64,000 nt of DNA from Herbiconiux sp. A18JL235 (GTDB lineage: Bacteria; Actinomycetota; Actinomycetes; Actinomycetales; Microbacteriaceae): NCBI RefSeq assembly GCF_040939305.1, contig NZ_CP162511.1:2232001-2296000 (forward strand). Reading direction: 5' to 3'. The position numbers and the translations under genes are program-made. How positions within the stretch are numbered: position 1 is the first letter of the stretch; each line of letters starts with the position of its first letter. The notes beneath the pieces are model-generated. The model had not been told where the DNA came from. It ran no database searches and worked only from the letters and a program-made list of their open reading frames with translations. Shown here piece by piece: positions 40,944 through 49,371 of this stretch.

Positions 40944-41636
40944 ATGCCCGCAGAGCTGAAGAGACGAGCAGCGGTGTTCGCCGCCCTCGCTGAGCCGAAC
41001 CGGCTCCGCATCGTCGACCTGCTCACCCTCGGCGACCTGTCGTCGTCGGAGATCGAGCTCCTCCTGAAGCTACGCTCCAACCTCGTCGCCCACCACCTCA
41101 AGGTGCTGGAGAAGGCGACCATCGTCTCGCGCATCCGTTCGGAGTTCGACCGCCGCCGCAGCTACATCACGCTGCACCCCGAGGTGTTCGACACGTTGAT
41201 GCCGAGCGACCTCGACGCGCCGAGCCGCGTGGTCTTCGTCTGCACCGCCAACTCGGCGCGCTCACAGCTGGCCGAAGCCATCTGGCGCAACACGAGCCCC
41301 ATTCCCGCCATCTCGGCTGGTGTGCTGCCGAGCGAGGCCGTGAACCCGGGTGCGCTGGCCGTCGCCGAACGGCACGGCCTGCGCATCGATGGGAACAAGC
41401 GGCCGCAGCATGTCGACGAGGTGCTCGATCCGCACGACTTCGTGGTGACCGTGTGCGACAGCGCGCACGAGCAGCTGGTGGGCCGCGACGACCTGCACTG
41501 GTCGATCCCCGATCCCGCCGCGGTGGGTACCGCCGCGGCATTCGACAGCGCTTTCGCGACGATCGCGCGCCGCGTGCGCAGCCTGTCGGCGCGCATCCGC
41601 CCGCTGTCGGAGCGGAGCGTCGCCGCTGCGAGATGA
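40944..41636 (+). CDS. ArsR-type HTH fused to arsenate-reductase-like phosphatase (230 aa)
   Basis: N-terminal winged helix (residues 1-88, LRIVDLLTLGDLSSSEIELL, HHLKVLEKATIVSRIR) joined to a low-molecular-weight phosphatase/ArsC domain: P-loop CTANSARS (Cys100 to Arg106) and the general acid loop SIPDPAAVG. The HTH has no Cys pair, so arsenite sensing by the ArsR part is unlikely in the classical way; the fusion may sense through the phosphatase domain. GGAGGAG site before the ATG. The AT-rich upstream stretch 40890-40930 has two ATTGAG repeats and TTGAGTCAA, possible operator. Confidence 0.85.
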   Translation: MPAELKRRAAVFAALAEPNRLRIVDLLTLGDLSSSEIELLLKLRSNLVAHHLKVLEKATIVSRIRSEFDRRRSYITLHPEVFDTLMPSDLDAPSRVVFVCTANSARSQLAEAIWRNTSPIPAISAGVLPSEAVNPGALAVAERHGLRIDGNKRPQHVDEVLDPHDFVVTVCDSAHEQLVGRDDLHWSIPDPAAVGTAAAFDSAFATIARRVRSLSARIRPLSERSVAAAR

Positions 41637-41642
41637 ACGGCC

Positions 41643-42026
41643 TTACTCGCGCGAGCTGAGGAGGATGCCCGCGCCGGCGAGCTGGTCGTGAACGGCTCGG
41701 GCGGTGGCCCGATACTTCTTGTCCAGATGGGCGAGCGCGACCTCGCCGTGACCCGTGCCGCTCACGCCGTACAGCGTCGGGCGCTTGAGCTCGACCTCGA
41801 CACCGGCCCCCGTGTCGGCGAACGTAACGGTCAGGATGACCGGTTCGTCGGCGTTCGTGAACATCTTCTGCAGGAAGCTCGGTTCGGTGCCGAGAGTGGC
41901 GTGCCACTCGGTCGTGGAGCGTTTGTCCACCACGTACTCCTCGCTCGCCAGCACCTCGTCGACCGCCTGCTGCGCGCCGTCGATCGTGCCCGAGACTTCG
42001 TAGACCCACCTGAACATGCCTGTCAT
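41643..42026 (-). CDS. Hypothetical protein (127 aa)
   Basis: Not recognised. Small soluble protein with RWVYEVSGTIDGAQQAVDEVL at the start and VILTVTFADTGAGVEVEL in the middle, a pattern seen in SRPBCC-like or steroid-binding mini-folds, but no assignment is made. Two ATGs (42026 and 42017) are possible. Convergent with the ArsR-ArsC fusion and divergent from the wall-binding protein. Confidence 0.6.
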   Translation of the reverse strand: MTGMFRWVYEVSGTIDGAQQAVDEVLASEEYVVDKRSTTEWHATLGTEPSFLQKMFTNADEPVILTVTFADTGAGVEVELKRPTLYGVSGTGHGEVALAHLDKKYRATARAVHDQLAGAGILLSSRE

Positions 42027-42249
42027 GACCCTGCCCCCCTATCGCCCCGCTCAATCTACCGATTACCGGGGTGCCTGCGTAGCACCGGAAGCCGGCCACG
42101 GGGTTTCGCTCATCAGGCACGTCGACTCGCGGCGCGGAGGGGGGAAGTCCCCTCAACAGGGGGGAGATGACGGCGGCGGCGAGTTGGAATACTCGGACTC
42201 GGCGCGGCCGCACGGTCGGCGTCGACCCGCAGCGCAGAGGGAGTGCCCC

Positions 42250-44202
42250 GTGGACAGTGCCATTCGTGACTCATCGCCGAGCATCGGTTCGAGACGGCGC
42301 ACCCTCGCGGCGAGCGTGATCGCCGCGATGGTGATCGGCGGCGGGCTCATCGTGTCAGCCCCCGCGGTCGCTGCGGTGACGGCGCCCGTTCCCTCCGGCG
42401 TCTACGTGTCGTCGCCCTGGGTCGAGCCCGGCGGGCGCGTGTCCGTCGCCTTCGTGGGCGACGACGAGTGCCCGGCACCGCAGGGCGCCTCGTTCACGAG
42501 CGAGGCGGGAACCACCGCGCTCACCCAGAACGGGTTCGGCGAGAGCTACTGGATCTACCGCGACTACGCCTTCGTCGACGGTGACGGCGACCCATTGCCC
42601 CTGGGCGAGGACGCCCCGGTGCACGGCACCCTCACGCTCGACTGCGGCGACTCCTCCGTCTCGCTCCCCCTCACGGTGAGCCCGACCCCGCCCGAGACGA
42701 TCTACAACAGCCCCACCGCGTGGACCTGGTACACCCCGGGCAGCGCCTCCATCGGCAGCGAGGTGGTGGTGAACGCGCTCGGGTTCGCACCGGGTGAGAC
42801 CGTGACCGTGAGTCTGATCGACTCGACCCGCTATCGCGGCGACGGCGACGTCTCCTCCGCCTCGGCGATCCCGGTGTCGGTCACGGCCGACGGCGAGGGC
42901 GCCATCACCGCCGAGGTCACGCTGCCAGGGGGGTGGGCCCCGAGCGACGTCGTCGACCTGGTCGCCGCGGGCTCCGAGAGCGGCTACCTCCTCGTCTCGG
43001 GCGAGGGTCAGCCCATCAACGGCATCGCGGCGCTCGATCTCGACACAGACGGGCTCGCGGTGCCGGGCGGCTCACTCGCGGTCTCGGCGTCGGGGTTCGA
43101 GGCGGGCGAGACGGTGACCGTGGCCCTGCACTCCGATTCGGCTCCGGCGCGCCCGTTGGGCACCCTGACCGCGGGGGCCGACGGCGCCGTCTCGGGCTCG
43201 GTGGGCGTGCCGGCCGACACCGCCCTCGGGGGTTATCGGGTGTGGGCGGGTGCGTCGAGCAAGGGATACCTGTTGATCACGGCCGAGCTCATCGTCGGGG
43301 AGTCGGAGCGCATTGCCGCATCCGACCGCTACTCCAGCGCCGTCGACATCGCCCGCGCAGCCTATCCCGGCACCGCCGACGTGGTCTATGTCGCCACCGG
43401 GGCGAGCTATCCGGATGCTCTCGGCGCCGGCGCAGCCGCTGCCGAAGCCGGCGGACCGCTGCTTCTCACCGCGCCGAACGAGCTCCCCGCCGCGGTGAAG
43501 AAGGCGATCTCAGCGTTGTCGCCGGCCCGAATCGTCGTGGTGGGTGGCCCGAACTCCGTCTCCGAGGCCGTCGTGAAGCAGCTGCGCACGCTGGCTCCGA
43601 AGGTCGAGCGTCAGAGCGGAGCCGACCGCTACGCCTCCTCGCGCGCGATCGTCGAGAACACCTTCGACTCCGCGAGCACCGCGTTCATCGCCACGGGCGC
43701 GACCTTCCCCGACGCGCTCAGCGCGACGAGTGCCGCGGCGAGCAAGGGAGCACCCGTGCTCCTCATCCCGGGCACCGCATCCGCTGTCGACGCCGAGACG
43801 CTGGCTCTGCTCGACCGGCTCGGAGTCACGCAGGTCGCCATCACGGGCGGACCGAACTCCGTCTCGCCCGCGATCGAGTCGCAGCTGGCGGCACAGTACG
43901 GCGCGTCGAAGCTGAGCCGCCTCGGCGGCGCCGACCGCTACGCCGCCTCGGCGACCGTGAATCTCGCGGCGTTCGGCTCGGCGAGCGAGGCGTTCCTCGC
44001 CACGGGCGTCACCTTCCCCGACGCCCTCGCGGGCGGAGTGCTGGCGGCGACGAAGTCGGCACCGCTCCTCGTCGTGCACGGCGACTGCGTGCCGTCGGCC
44101 ACGATCGACGCGCTGCACGGGTGGGGCGTGACGAAGGTCACGCTCCTCGGCGGCCCGGCGAGTCTCTCCTCGGCAGTGGAGACGCTCCACCGCTGCTCCT
44201 GA
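42250..44202 (+). CDS. Exported cell wall-binding repeat protein (650 aa)
   Basis: Signal peptide (basic RRR, then LAASVIAAMVIGGGLIVSAP, cleaved near AVAAV). After two Ig-like/filamin-like modules (residues about 45-330) come three cell wall-binding repeat 2 units with the signature DRYxxAxxIA, ATGxxYPDAL and VVGGPNSVS (about 350-645). These repeats anchor proteins to the Gram-positive wall (as in clostridial CWB2 proteins). GTG at 42250 follows AGGGAG. Likely an envelope-attached adhesin or structural protein. Confidence 0.88.
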   Translation: MDSAIRDSSPSIGSRRRTLAASVIAAMVIGGGLIVSAPAVAAVTAPVPSGVYVSSPWVEPGGRVSVAFVGDDECPAPQGASFTSEAGTTALTQNGFGESYWIYRDYAFVDGDGDPLPLGEDAPVHGTLTLDCGDSSVSLPLTVSPTPPETIYNSPTAWTWYTPGSASIGSEVVVNALGFAPGETVTVSLIDSTRYRGDGDVSSASAIPVSVTADGEGAITAEVTLPGGWAPSDVVDLVAAGSESGYLLVSGEGQPINGIAALDLDTDGLAVPGGSLAVSASGFEAGETVTVALHSDSAPARPLGTLTAGADGAVSGSVGVPADTALGGYRVWAGASSKGYLLITAELIVGESERIAASDRYSSAVDIARAAYPGTADVVYVATGASYPDALGAGAAAAEAGGPLLLTAPNELPAAVKKAISALSPARIVVVGGPNSVSEAVVKQLRTLAPKVERQSGADRYASSRAIVENTFDSASTAFIATGATFPDALSATSAAASKGAPVLLIPGTASAVDAETLALLDRLGVTQVAITGGPNSVSPAIESQLAAQYGASKLSRLGGADRYAASATVNLAAFGSASEAFLATGVTFPDALAGGVLAATKSAPLLVVHGDCVPSATIDALHGWGVTKVTLLGGPASLSSAVETLHRCS

Positions 44203-44224
44203 GCTTTCGGCATCGCGCGCCCGG

Positions 44225-44614
44225 TCACCTCACGAACTGGGCGAGTTGGAGGAGATTGCCGCATCCGTCGTCGAGCACGGCGACGATGACGGGACCCATG
44301 GTCGCGGGCGGCTGAGTGAACGCGACACCGAGGTCGACGAGGCGCTCGTACTCGCCCTGCACGTCGTCGACACCGAGCTGCAGGAAGGGGATGCCGTCAG
44401 CGGCCAGCGCCTCGGTGAAGGGCCCGACCGCGGGATGGCCCTTCGGCTCGAGCGAGAGCTGGGTGCCCTCGGGCAGCTCGGGGTCGACGACGGTGAGCCA
44501 CCGATGCTCCCCCAGCGGCACGTCTGCGGCGACCGCGAAGCCGAGTCGCTGGGTGTAGAACTCGAGGGCGCGCTGCTGGTCGTCGACGAAGACGCTCACG
44601 GTCTGGAGTTTCAT
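44225..44614 (-). CDS. VOC-superfamily protein (129 aa)
   Basis: Glyoxalase/bleomycin-resistance-like fold: LQTVSVFVDDQQRALEFYTQRLGF at the start and GPVIVAVLDDGCGNLLQLAQF at the end with the Asp/Gly/Asn loop typical of the second module. Start overlaps the stop of the ArsR-like regulator (ATGA), so the two are an operon, a common pairing in Actinobacteria. Substrate unknown. Confidence 0.85.
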   Translation of the reverse strand: MKLQTVSVFVDDQQRALEFYTQRLGFAVAADVPLGEHRWLTVVDPELPEGTQLSLEPKGHPAVGPFTEALAADGIPFLQLGVDDVQGEYERLVDLGVAFTQPPATMGPVIVAVLDDGCGNLLQLAQFVR

Positions 44615-44901
44615 GACTGCTTCTCTCTGCTCTGTCGCACCGGCCACCGCTCGGCGATCTGGGCCAGCGGGGCGGTGTCGATGGTGTGGAAGGTGAACCT
44701 GCCGCGTCGCTCCCGATGCACCAGCCCCGCGGCCTCGAGCACCTCGAGGTGCTGCGAGACGGCCTGGCGGCTCGGCGAGATGCCGTGGCTCATGGCCAGC
44801 CGGGAGCACAGCTCGAACAGGGTCTGCTCGTCGCGGAGCAGCAGTTCGTCGAGCAGCGCCCGCCGTGTCTCGTCGGCGAGAGCCTTGAACACGTCGGCCA
44901 T
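44611..44901 (-). CDS. ArsR-family regulator (96 aa)
   Basis: Small winged-helix protein with MADVFKALADETRRALLDEL at the N-terminus and the recognition helix SPSRQAVSQHLEVLEAAGLV, close to ArsR/SmtB regulators of the non-metal-binding (YczG/AHA1-linked) type: the Cys residues of metal sensors are absent except LFELCSR. ATG at 44901 lies 6 nt after TATAGT, a leaderless arrangement, and the operator overlaps this promoter. Controls the VOC gene and itself. Confidence 0.85.
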   Translation of the reverse strand: MADVFKALADETRRALLDELLLRDEQTLFELCSRLAMSHGISPSRQAVSQHLEVLEAAGLVHRERRGRFTFHTIDTAPLAQIAERWPVRQSREKQS

Positions 44902-44910
44902 GCGCCCACT

Positions 44911-44934
44911 ATAGGCAAGTAATTGCTTGCCTAT
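44911..44934 (-). promoter_or_regulatory. ArsR-family operator overlapping -10 element
   Basis: Perfect 9-bp inverted repeat ATAGGCAAG / CTTGCCTAT with a 6-bp spacer (TAATTG). On the minus strand a TATAGT hexamer (44908-44913) overlaps the proximal arm and ends 6 nt before the ATG at 44901. Confidence 0.75.
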
Positions 44935-45072
44935 CAAGGGGTGAGCCTGGGCCGCGCGTAAAGTCGGTCGTCGCGCGCGAATACGGCGACGACCGTCCCA
45001 TGTCCAGCCCCTCGCCGCGCACCCGTCGCCCGCCTACGGTCACGAGCGACGCGGCCCGCCCACGGGTCGCGC

Positions 45073-46428
45073 GTGACGGAGGCCCACGTGAGAACCCAGA
45101 CGGATGCGCAGACCGGCGAGACGAAGCTCAGCCGACGCATCACCGGTCCACTGCTGTTCCTGTTCATCCTCGGTGACGTCTTGGGAGCAGGCATCTACGC
45201 CCTCATGGGGGTGCTCGCGGGCGAGGTCGGCGGCGCGCTGTGGGCACCGCTCCTGCTCGCCCTGCTCCTGGCGCTGCTCACCGCCGGGTCGTACGCCGAA
45301 CTGGTCACGAAGTACCCCAAGGCGGGCGGGGCGGCAGTCTTCGCGCAGCGCGCCTTCGCGCCTCCGATCATCTCCTTCCTCGTCGGTTTCTGCATGCTCG
45401 CTGCCGGAGTCGTGAGCGCCGCGGGTCTCGCCTTGGCCTTCACCGGCGAGTACCTGCAGACCTTCCTGCCGGTGCCGCCCATCCCGGCAGCGATGGTGTT
45501 CCTCCTGCTGGTGGCGGCGCTCAACGCCCGCGGCATCAGCGAATCGGTGAAGAGCAATGTGGTGATGACCGTCATCGAGGTCTCCGGCCTCGTCATCGTC
45601 ATCGTCGCCGTGGCCGCGATGGTGGGTGGAGGCGGCGGTGACGTGTCGCGCGTGACGCAGTTCCCCGGCGACTCGTCGCCCGCCCTCGCGGTGCTCGGCG
45701 GAGCGATCATCGCCTACTACTCCTTCGTCGGCTTCGAGACCTCGGCCAACGTCGCCGAGGAGGTGCGCGACCCGTCCCGCGTGTACCCGCGGGCTCTTTT
45801 CGGGGCGCTCCTCACGGCGGGCGCCGTCTACGTGCTGGTCGGCATCGCCTCCGCCGTCGCACTGCCGGCGGGTGAGCTCACCGACTCCTCGGGGCCGCTG
45901 CTCGCCGTGGTCGCCGCCACCGGATTCCCGGTGCCCGACTGGCTGTTCAGCCTCATCGCTCTCGTGGCGGTGGCGAACGGCGCATCGCTCACCATGATCA
46001 TGACGAGCCGGGTGACCTTCGGCATGGCGCAGCAGGGTCTGCTCCCGCCGGTGCTCTCGACCGTGCTGCCGAAGCGGCGCACGCCCTGGGTGGCGATCGT
46101 CGCCACGACCGCCATCGCCATGCTGCTCACCCTCGTGGGGGATCTCGAGACGCTCGCCTCCGCGGTCGTGCTCCTGCTGCTGTTCGTCTTCATCAGCACG
46201 AACGTGGCTGTGCTCGTGCTGCGCAGGCAGCGCGTGGAGCACAAGCACTTCAGGGTGTGGACGTGGGTTCCGGTGCTCGGCGTGCTCTCGTGCATCCTCC
46301 TCCTCACTCAGCAGGAGCCGCTCGTCTGGGCGTTCGGAGGAGCCTTCGTCGTGCTGGGGGTCGTGCTCTACCTCGTGCGGCGAGCGACCTCGTCGAAGAC
46401 GGGCACGCCCCCACCCGAACGCTCGTGA
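45073..46428 (+). CDS. APC-superfamily amino acid permease (451 aa)
   Basis: Membrane transporter with about twelve hydrophobic segments. The N-terminal motif LFIFILGDVLGAGIYALMG-type sequence (about residues 27-46) with GAGI is the substrate-binding unwound helix of APC transporters; SFVGFETSANVAEEVRDPSR (about 216-235) is the conserved cytosolic loop. GTG at 45073 is used; another GTG is 15 bp later. Substrate cannot be told from sequence; stands alone. Confidence 0.85.
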   Translation: MTEAHVRTQTDAQTGETKLSRRITGPLLFLFILGDVLGAGIYALMGVLAGEVGGALWAPLLLALLLALLTAGSYAELVTKYPKAGGAAVFAQRAFAPPIISFLVGFCMLAAGVVSAAGLALAFTGEYLQTFLPVPPIPAAMVFLLLVAALNARGISESVKSNVVMTVIEVSGLVIVIVAVAAMVGGGGGDVSRVTQFPGDSSPALAVLGGAIIAYYSFVGFETSANVAEEVRDPSRVYPRALFGALLTAGAVYVLVGIASAVALPAGELTDSSGPLLAVVAATGFPVPDWLFSLIALVAVANGASLTMIMTSRVTFGMAQQGLLPPVLSTVLPKRRTPWVAIVATTAIAMLLTLVGDLETLASAVVLLLLFVFISTNVAVLVLRRQRVEHKHFRVWTWVPVLGVLSCILLLTQQEPLVWAFGGAFVVLGVVLYLVRRATSSKTGTPPPERS

Positions 46429-46449
46429 GTGCCGGGCGGGAGGCGGGCC

Positions 46450-47286
46450 TCAGAGGATGGGTGTGCCGCCCGTCACCGCGATGCGGGCCCCCGAGACGTA
46501 GCTGGCCTCGTCTGATGCGAGCATGACGTAGACGGGTGCGAGTTCGGCGGGCTGGCCGGGGCGGCCGAGCGGTGACTGCGATCCGAAGCTCTCGACCTTG
46601 TCGGGCTCCATGGTGGCGGGGATGAGGGGTGTCCAGATCGGCCCGGGCGCGACGCTGTTGGCCCGGATGCCGCGTTCCGCCAGCATCTGGGCGAGCGACG
46701 CGCTGATGCTCGCCACAGCCGCCTTGGTCGCCGCGTAGGGAAGCAGGTTCGGCGACGGCTTGTCGGACTGCACCGACGTCGACCCGATGATCGATCCCCC
46801 TGACGGGATGTGCGGCAGCGCGGCCTTGACGAGGTGGAAGTAGGCGCTGACGTTCACCGCCCAGGTGTAGTCCCATTCCTCGTCGGGAATGTCCTCGATC
46901 GTGGGCCGGTCCATCTGGAACGCCGCGTTGTTCACCAGCACGTCGACGCGCCCGAACTCGGCGACGGTCTGCTCGACGATCGCCCGGCAGTGCGCCGGGT
47001 CGGAGATGTCGCCGGGAATGCTCAGCACCCTGCGCCCGGCCGCCTCCACGAGCGCGCAGGTCTCGGCGGCATCCTCGTGCTCGTCGAGGTACGAGATCGC
47101 GACGTCGGCGCCCTCGCGCGCATAGGCGATGGCCACCGCCTTCCCGATACCGCTGTCGCCGCCTGTGATGAGGGCGATCTTTCCGGTCAGCCGGCCGCTG
47201 CCGACGTAGCTGTCCTCGCCGTGATCGGGCTTCTGCTCGAGCTCCTGCTCGGAGCCGGGTGGGGTCTGCTGCTCTGGTTCTGGCAT
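46450..47286 (-). CDS. SDR-family oxidoreductase, stress-protein (GSP39/YdaD) type (278 aa)
   Basis: Short-chain dehydrogenase with an acidic N-terminal extension (PEPEQQTPPGSEQELEQKPD), NAD(P) motif TGGDSGIGKAVA (about residues 41-52), NNAA and catalytic YAATK (about 185). The extension and overall pattern match the B. subtilis general stress protein 39 and E. coli YghA type. Ser-Tyr-Lys catalytic set appears intact. Substrate unknown; stress role by family. Confidence 0.88.
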   Translation of the reverse strand: MPEPEQQTPPGSEQELEQKPDHGEDSYVGSGRLTGKIALITGGDSGIGKAVAIAYAREGADVAISYLDEHEDAAETCALVEAAGRRVLSIPGDISDPAHCRAIVEQTVAEFGRVDVLVNNAAFQMDRPTIEDIPDEEWDYTWAVNVSAYFHLVKAALPHIPSGGSIIGSTSVQSDKPSPNLLPYAATKAAVASISASLAQMLAERGIRANSVAPGPIWTPLIPATMEPDKVESFGSQSPLGRPGQPAELAPVYVMLASDEASYVSGARIAVTGGTPIL

Positions 47287-47408
47287 GTCTGTCCTCCGTC
47301 GCGGGTGTTCTTCCGCACCCTACGGACGTCCCGCGCATCGGCACGGGGGTTGACAGCGTTCCGCCCCGACGTCGCATGCCGGTCGCCCCTGCCCGCCAGA
47401 ATGGAGGC

Positions 47409-48356
47409 ATGAAGATCCTCCTCCCCGACACCATCGACCTCAGCGCGCTCGACCTCGGGCCGGCCGACACCGCCGTCGTGTACGACCCCGCGGTCGCCAT
47501 CCCGTCCGAGCACCGCGACGCCGAGGTGCTCGTGGCGTGGCGCAACACCGCCGACAACCTCGCCGACGCGGCACAGCACCTCGGCAGCCTGAAGCTCGTG
47601 CAGACGCTCGCCGCGGGCCCGGATGCGGTGCTCGCCGCCGGCTTCTCCCCCGACGCCGTCGTCACCTCGGGCCGCTCCCTGCACGACGAGACGGTCGCCG
47701 AGCACACCCTCGCCCTCGTGCTCGCGCTGGTGCGGCGACTCGACCTGATGCGGGATGCACAGCGCGACTCCGTCTGGCACGAGCAGTTCCTCGACGCGCA
47801 GCGCGACCCCGCCACCGAGCAGCTCTACACGCTCGCCGGCGCCCACGTCTGCATCTGGGGCTTCGGCTCGATCGCCCGCACCCTCGCCCCCATGCTCGAG
47901 CTGCTGGGGGCCAGCGTCACCGGCGTCGCCTCGAGCTCCGGCACCCGCCACGGCTACGAGGTCGTCGACGACGCAGGCCTCCCCGCCCACCTCGCCGAGG
48001 TCGACGTGCTCATCTCCCTGCTGCCGGCGACCGGGCAGACCGAGAAGGCCTTCGACGGACGGCTCATCGGCGCGCTGAAGCCGGGGGCGGTGTTCGTGAA
48101 CGTCGGTCGAGGCGCCACCGTCGACGAGTCAGCCCTCGTCGACGCCCTCACCTCGGGCCGCCTCCGCGCTGCCGCCCTCGACGTGATGCAGCAGGAGCCG
48201 CTGCCGGCCGACTCGCCCCTCTGGGCCACCCCGAACCTCCTGCTCACCCCCCACGCGGCGGGCAACCGTCCGCGCGGCGCAGCCCCCCTCATCGCCCGCA
48301 ACCTCGATGCCCTCCGCACCGGCGGCCCCCTCGAGAACGTCGTCGACCGAGATTGA
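47409..48356 (+). CDS. D-isomer-specific 2-hydroxyacid dehydrogenase (315 aa)
   Basis: NAD-dependent 2-hydroxyacid dehydrogenase family: Rossmann motif GFGSIARTLAPMLELLGASV (about residues 155-174), VNVGRGATVDESALVDAL with the catalytic Arg (about 230), Glu in QQEPLPADSPLW and His in LLTPHAAGN (about 285). A CAGAAT hexamer lies 6 nt before the ATG. Slightly short compared with PGDH; substrate not assignable. Monocistronic. Confidence 0.88.
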   Translation: MKILLPDTIDLSALDLGPADTAVVYDPAVAIPSEHRDAEVLVAWRNTADNLADAAQHLGSLKLVQTLAAGPDAVLAAGFSPDAVVTSGRSLHDETVAEHTLALVLALVRRLDLMRDAQRDSVWHEQFLDAQRDPATEQLYTLAGAHVCIWGFGSIARTLAPMLELLGASVTGVASSSGTRHGYEVVDDAGLPAHLAEVDVLISLLPATGQTEKAFDGRLIGALKPGAVFVNVGRGATVDESALVDALTSGRLRAAALDVMQQEPLPADSPLWATPNLLLTPHAAGNRPRGAAPLIARNLDALRTGGPLENVVDRD

Positions 48357-48442
48357 CCCCCAGCCCGCGACACGCGGATCTGTCCGTTCAGCTTGCCTCG
48401 GCGACGCCCATGCACGAAGGTGAGGTGACGGAGGAGGCTCCC

Positions 48443-48811
48443 GTGGGCAAATTCCTGTGCGGCTCGCACATCGAAGTCGAGTTCGACGACCGCGTCCTCG
48501 CGCATCTGCAGGTGGTGCTGGGTGCCAAGCTGCGGCGTGGCGAGTCGACGCTGTTCAGCTGGCGCGACAGCGCCGACTCGGGCGACGGGCGCACGACGAC
48601 CTGGGTGCATCCGCTCTCCGACATCACCTTCAAGTACTACGGCCACCGCAAGCCCACCCTCAACCCCGACTGGATCGATGCGCTCATGCTCGAGGCCAAC
48701 AAGCCGGGCGGGCTCCAGCTCGTCGAGGAGCCCCAGACCGAGCAGGGTGTGCCGATCGCTCACCACAATCCGATCTCGGGGAGCGGTCGCACGACGACGA
48801 GTACCGACTGA
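48443..48811 (+). CDS. DUF7882-like small protein (122 aa)
   Basis: Small protein of a Microbacteriaceae-typical family often misannotated as ATP-dependent DNA ligase: GKFLCGSHIEVEFDDRVLAHLQVVLGAKLR at the start (about residues 2-31) and HPLSDITFKYYGHRKPTLNPDWI in the middle. It has no ligase motif. Probably a small soluble protein of unknown role. GTG at 48443 with GAGGAGG is chosen; the upstream ATG at 48410 lacks such a site. Confidence 0.75.
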   Translation: MGKFLCGSHIEVEFDDRVLAHLQVVLGAKLRRGESTLFSWRDSADSGDGRTTTWVHPLSDITFKYYGHRKPTLNPDWIDALMLEANKPGGLQLVEEPQTEQGVPIAHHNPISGSGRTTTSTD

Positions 48812-48914
48812 AGACGCTGTGCTGTGAGTTCGGTGTCAAGGCCTTGGAGCGCATCCTGGTGCCGCGTTGGCTCGAGAGCACGAAGAGATCAGATCGACAG
48901 TGAGGATCAAGCAG

Positions 48915-49370
48915 ATGGCCCAGATCATCGAGAGCATCGACGTCGCCGTTCCCGTGAAGGTGGCGTACGACCAGTGGACCCAGTTCGAGAGCTTCCCCGA
49001 GTTCCTGGACGAGGTCGAGTCGATCACCCAGCAGGACGACACCCACACGCACTGGAAGGTGAAGGTCGGCGGTGTGGAACGTGAGTTCGACGCCGAGATC
49101 ACCGAGCAGCACCCCGACGAGCGAGTCGCCTGGACGAGCCGTGGCGGAGACACCGAGCACGCCGGGGTCGTGACCTTCCACAAGCTCGACGACACCACGT
49201 CGCGGGTGACGGTTCAGCTCGACTGGGAGCCGGAGGGCTTCCTCGAGAAGGCGGGTTCGCTGCTCGGCGCCGGCACCCACGCCGTCAAGAAAGACCTCAA
49301 GAACTTCAAGGAGTTCATCGAGAGCCGCGGCGACGCCACGGGTGCCTGGCGCGGCGACGTCGACGCCTGA
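48915..49370 (+). CDS. SRPBCC (START-like) family protein (151 aa)
   Basis: Polyketide cyclase/dehydrase-like fold with IESIDVAVPVKVAYDQWTQFESFPEFLDEV at the start (about residues 4-33) and DERVAWTSRGGD in the middle, as in its paralogue at 38350-38829. C-terminal helix KDLKNFKEFIESRG. ATG at 48915 has a GAGG site at suitable spacing; GTG at 48900 is an alternative. Convergent, 1 bp from the LuxR-type regulator. Ligand unknown. Confidence 0.82.
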   Translation: MAQIIESIDVAVPVKVAYDQWTQFESFPEFLDEVESITQQDDTHTHWKVKVGGVEREFDAEITEQHPDERVAWTSRGGDTEHAGVVTFHKLDDTTSRVTVQLDWEPEGFLEKAGSLLGAGTHAVKKDLKNFKEFIESRGDATGAWRGDVDA

Positions 49371-49371
49371 T

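Noticed and set aside
48443..48811. ATP-dependent DNA ligase
   Set aside because: Family often carries this name in automatic annotation, but the 122-aa protein has no KxDG or other ligase motif.
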